DNA of 6,862 bases from Bacillota bacterium (lineage in GTDB: Bacteria > Bacillota > Clostridia > Oscillospirales > Ruminococcaceae): NCBI GenBank assembly GCA_023394255.1, contig JAEXAZ010000006.1:1-6862 (forward strand). The letters are read 5' to 3'. The notes beneath the pieces were generated by a model. That model was given only the letters and a program-made list of their open reading frames with translations, was not told the origin of the DNA and made no database searches. The position numbers and the translations under genes are program-made. Positions 5,929 to 6,862 of the stretch are shown here, one piece after another (position 1 is the first letter of the stretch; each line of letters begins with the position of its first letter).

Positions 5929-6168
5929 ATGAGCGGAATTTTTATTAAATACCGAACCTCTTATGCCATTGGAGTCCTACTGGCAAGTGAGATTTTTGTA
6001 TCCAGAAGTGCTCAAAATGAGATATACGTCCATACTGATCAGAATAGTGCCGAAGATCCGATGAAAATTGCCCAGTACAAAAATGAATCCCGCGCATACC
6101 ATATCTTAGAAGAAATCTGCGCCTGCATCAAGCGAGGCCAGAACTATTATGAAATGCCGGAGGAATGA
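5929..6168 (+). CDS. Small conserved phage protein, 79 aa
   Basis: It starts at ATG 5929 with AAGGAG at 5913-5918 upstream, 49 bp after the methyltransferase stop. The predicted shape is several short strands (IFIKY, AIGVLLA, EIFVSR, EIYVHT, MKIAQY) followed by one helix (ESRAYHILEEICACIKRG, about 53-70) and the tail NYYEMPEE. The 'strands, then xY.(S/T)xxRAxxILEEI helix' layout is shared by many small Firmicutes phage proteins, in which the middle strands vary and the closing helix is conserved. No function is known. It lies 3 bp before the next gene, whose ribosome binding site is inside its last codons. Confidence 0.75.
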   Translation: MSGIFIKYRTSYAIGVLLASEIFVSRSAQNEIYVHTDQNSAEDPMKIAQYKNESRAYHILEEICACIKRGQNYYEMPEE

Positions 6169-6171
6169 CAT

Positions 6172-6447
6172 GTGAGCGATATTTACATACTGAAATCTGT
6201 CACGAATACAGACGGCAGCCCCAAAATTAATCCCATGGTCAGCGCATACATAGGGAAACAGTGCGAAATCGACTATTTAATATCTGGACGAAGGGCTACT
6301 CTGTCTTTCCGATTTTTTGTATCTGGAAATTTAGTACCCTACCTGATTACTTCAAAAGTGAAACACATTACCCGAGAAGGCAACAATATTACATTTGAGA
6401 CTAAGAACAGTGTCTATACGCTTGGATGGAGGCATGTTGAATTATGA
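6172..6447 (+). CDS. Hypothetical phage protein, 91 aa, beta-rich
   Basis: It starts at GTG 6172, with GGAGGA at 6159-6164, seven bases upstream and within the previous gene. The sequence alternates short hydrophobic strands and turns (YLISGRRATLSFRFFV at 35-50, NNITFETKNSVYTLGW at 71-86). This suggests a small beta-barrel or sandwich with no enzymatic motif. The ending '(E)GNNITFETKNSVYTL' resembles the closing strands of other small phage early proteins of unknown role. It overlaps the next gene by 4 bp (ATGA), the classic sign of translational coupling. I cannot assign a function. Confidence 0.7.
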   Translation: MSDIYILKSVTNTDGSPKINPMVSAYIGKQCEIDYLISGRRATLSFRFFVSGNLVPYLITSKVKHITREGNNITFETKNSVYTLGWRHVEL

Positions 6448-6749
6448 AAGCAAGAGTACCCAATAATAGACCGCGCCCTGACGCAATCCCACTGCAGCTT
6501 TTACCGTCCGAGGAAATGAAAAAGTTCACACCGGAGCAGCAGGCACAGCTAAATGCTGCATCGATCAACCTGAAGGAAACTATGAAAAAGCTGTCCAACA
6601 ATTCCTTTGTGTTGGGAGCAAAGGCCATTTCAAAGATTGCGGTTAAAGAATATAAGCCGGATATTGACACGGCAGAGGATTACGATACCCTTCGGGCAGC
6701 CGTGGACAAGCTGTTCGGTTTCCTTGGAAAGGGAGATGCATTAAAATGA
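6444..6749 (+). CDS. Hypothetical phage protein, 101 aa, helical
   Basis: The start at ATG 6444 overlaps the previous stop by 4 bp, and its own stop overlaps the radical SAM start by 4 bp. The N-terminus is basic and proline-rich (KARVPNNRPRPDAIPLQLLP, 2-21). The remainder is predicted to be mostly helical: EEMKKFTPEQQAQLNAASINLKETMKKL (23-50), a short AKAISKIAVKEY segment (59-70), and EDYDTLRAAVDKLFGFLG (78-95). The product is soluble, with no metal-binding or catalytic pattern. The double 4-bp overlap implies it is made together with its neighbours, possibly in fixed ratio with the radical SAM protein, but no link in function is shown. I do not recognise the family. Confidence 0.7.
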   Translation: MKARVPNNRPRPDAIPLQLLPSEEMKKFTPEQQAQLNAASINLKETMKKLSNNSFVLGAKAISKIAVKEYKPDIDTAEDYDTLRAAVDKLFGFLGKGDALK

Positions 6750-6862
6750 AACCTATTTATCAGCCCGCAGGCCGCGCCCGTGAATACGGTGACTATGCAA
6801 TTAACATCTACACCGGCTGTCCCCACCGCTGCTATTACTGCTTTGCGCCCTCTGTGTTGCGT
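6746..6862 (+). CDS. Radical SAM protein, SPL-like (3'-partial)
   Basis: The first 39 codons of a protein that runs off the right edge. ATG 6746 overlaps the preceding stop by 4 bp, and AAGGGAG at 6729-6735 is its ribosome binding site. After MKPIYQPAGRAREYGDYAINIY comes TGCPHRCYYCFAPSVLR, with the C25-x3-C29-x2-C32 motif that binds the 4Fe-4S cluster of radical SAM enzymes, which cut S-adenosylmethionine to a 5'-deoxyadenosyl radical. The 'NIYTGCPHxCxYCFAP' form is characteristic of the group related to spore photoproduct lyase and the Rv2578c-type proteins. Phage members are common in clostridia, but their substrate is not known. Repair or modification of nucleic acid is one possible role. 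The catalytic domain lies outside the window, so a narrower call is not possible. Confidence 0.85.
   Translation, partial: MKPIYQPAGRAREYGDYAINIYTGCPHRCYYCFAPSVLR

Overview
This is a compact, single-strand stretch of early (recombination, DNA modification) genes from a phage or prophage of a low-GC Gram-positive host, most likely a clostridial gut-type bacterium (Oscillospiraceae/Lachnospiraceae style). The reasons are strong AGGAGG-type ribosome binding sites, TTG and GTG starts, near-zero or 4-bp gene overlaps, moderate GC, and gene types seen repeatedly in such phages. No structural, integrase or lysis genes are present, so phage versus prophage or other mobile element cannot be decided here. 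All genes read rightward.

Layout: the C-terminal end of a winged-helix-like phage protein (1-168); an uncharacterised 143-aa protein (173-604); a 'replication terminator'-like phage protein (624-1001); a DUF2303/YfdQ-type protein (1036-1773); a 148-bp non-coding, hairpin-rich gap (1774-1921); RecT single-strand annealing protein (1922-2968); an ASCH/PUA-like protein (2969-3637); a YycJ-like metallo-beta-lactamase-fold hydrolase (3627-4313); a large phage DNA cytosine-C5 methyltransferase (4326-5879); three small proteins (5929-6168, 6172-6447, 6444-6749); and the first 39 codons of a radical SAM protein (6746 to the right edge). RecT, ASCH and MBL genes are packed tightly enough to be translationally coupled. 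The last four genes form a similar chain.

The most interesting object is in the only sizeable gap. At 1800-1832 there is a single 33-nt copy of a typical type I-C CRISPR repeat. It begins GTCGC, has an imperfect central stem, and ends in the hallmark GTGGATTGAAAT. No cas gene, no array and no second intact repeat is present. A lone CRISPR repeat inside a phage early operon is the arrangement described for solitary repeat units acting as RNA-based anti-CRISPRs (Racr): a decoy crRNA that captures host Cas proteins. A perfect 6-bp stem followed by ATTGAAC lies 63 nt further on and may be a decayed second repeat, which would make the unit a one-spacer mini-array. A 7-bp GC-rich hairpin sits just upstream.

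Working model: the left part encodes phage early proteins of largely unknown role. The gap may encode a small RNA directed at a host type I-C system. The middle supplies homologous recombination (RecT, perhaps with the MBL protein as a nuclease partner). The methyltransferase probably protects phage DNA from restriction. The CRISPR-repeat identity is read directly from the sequence; the anti-CRISPR role is inference.
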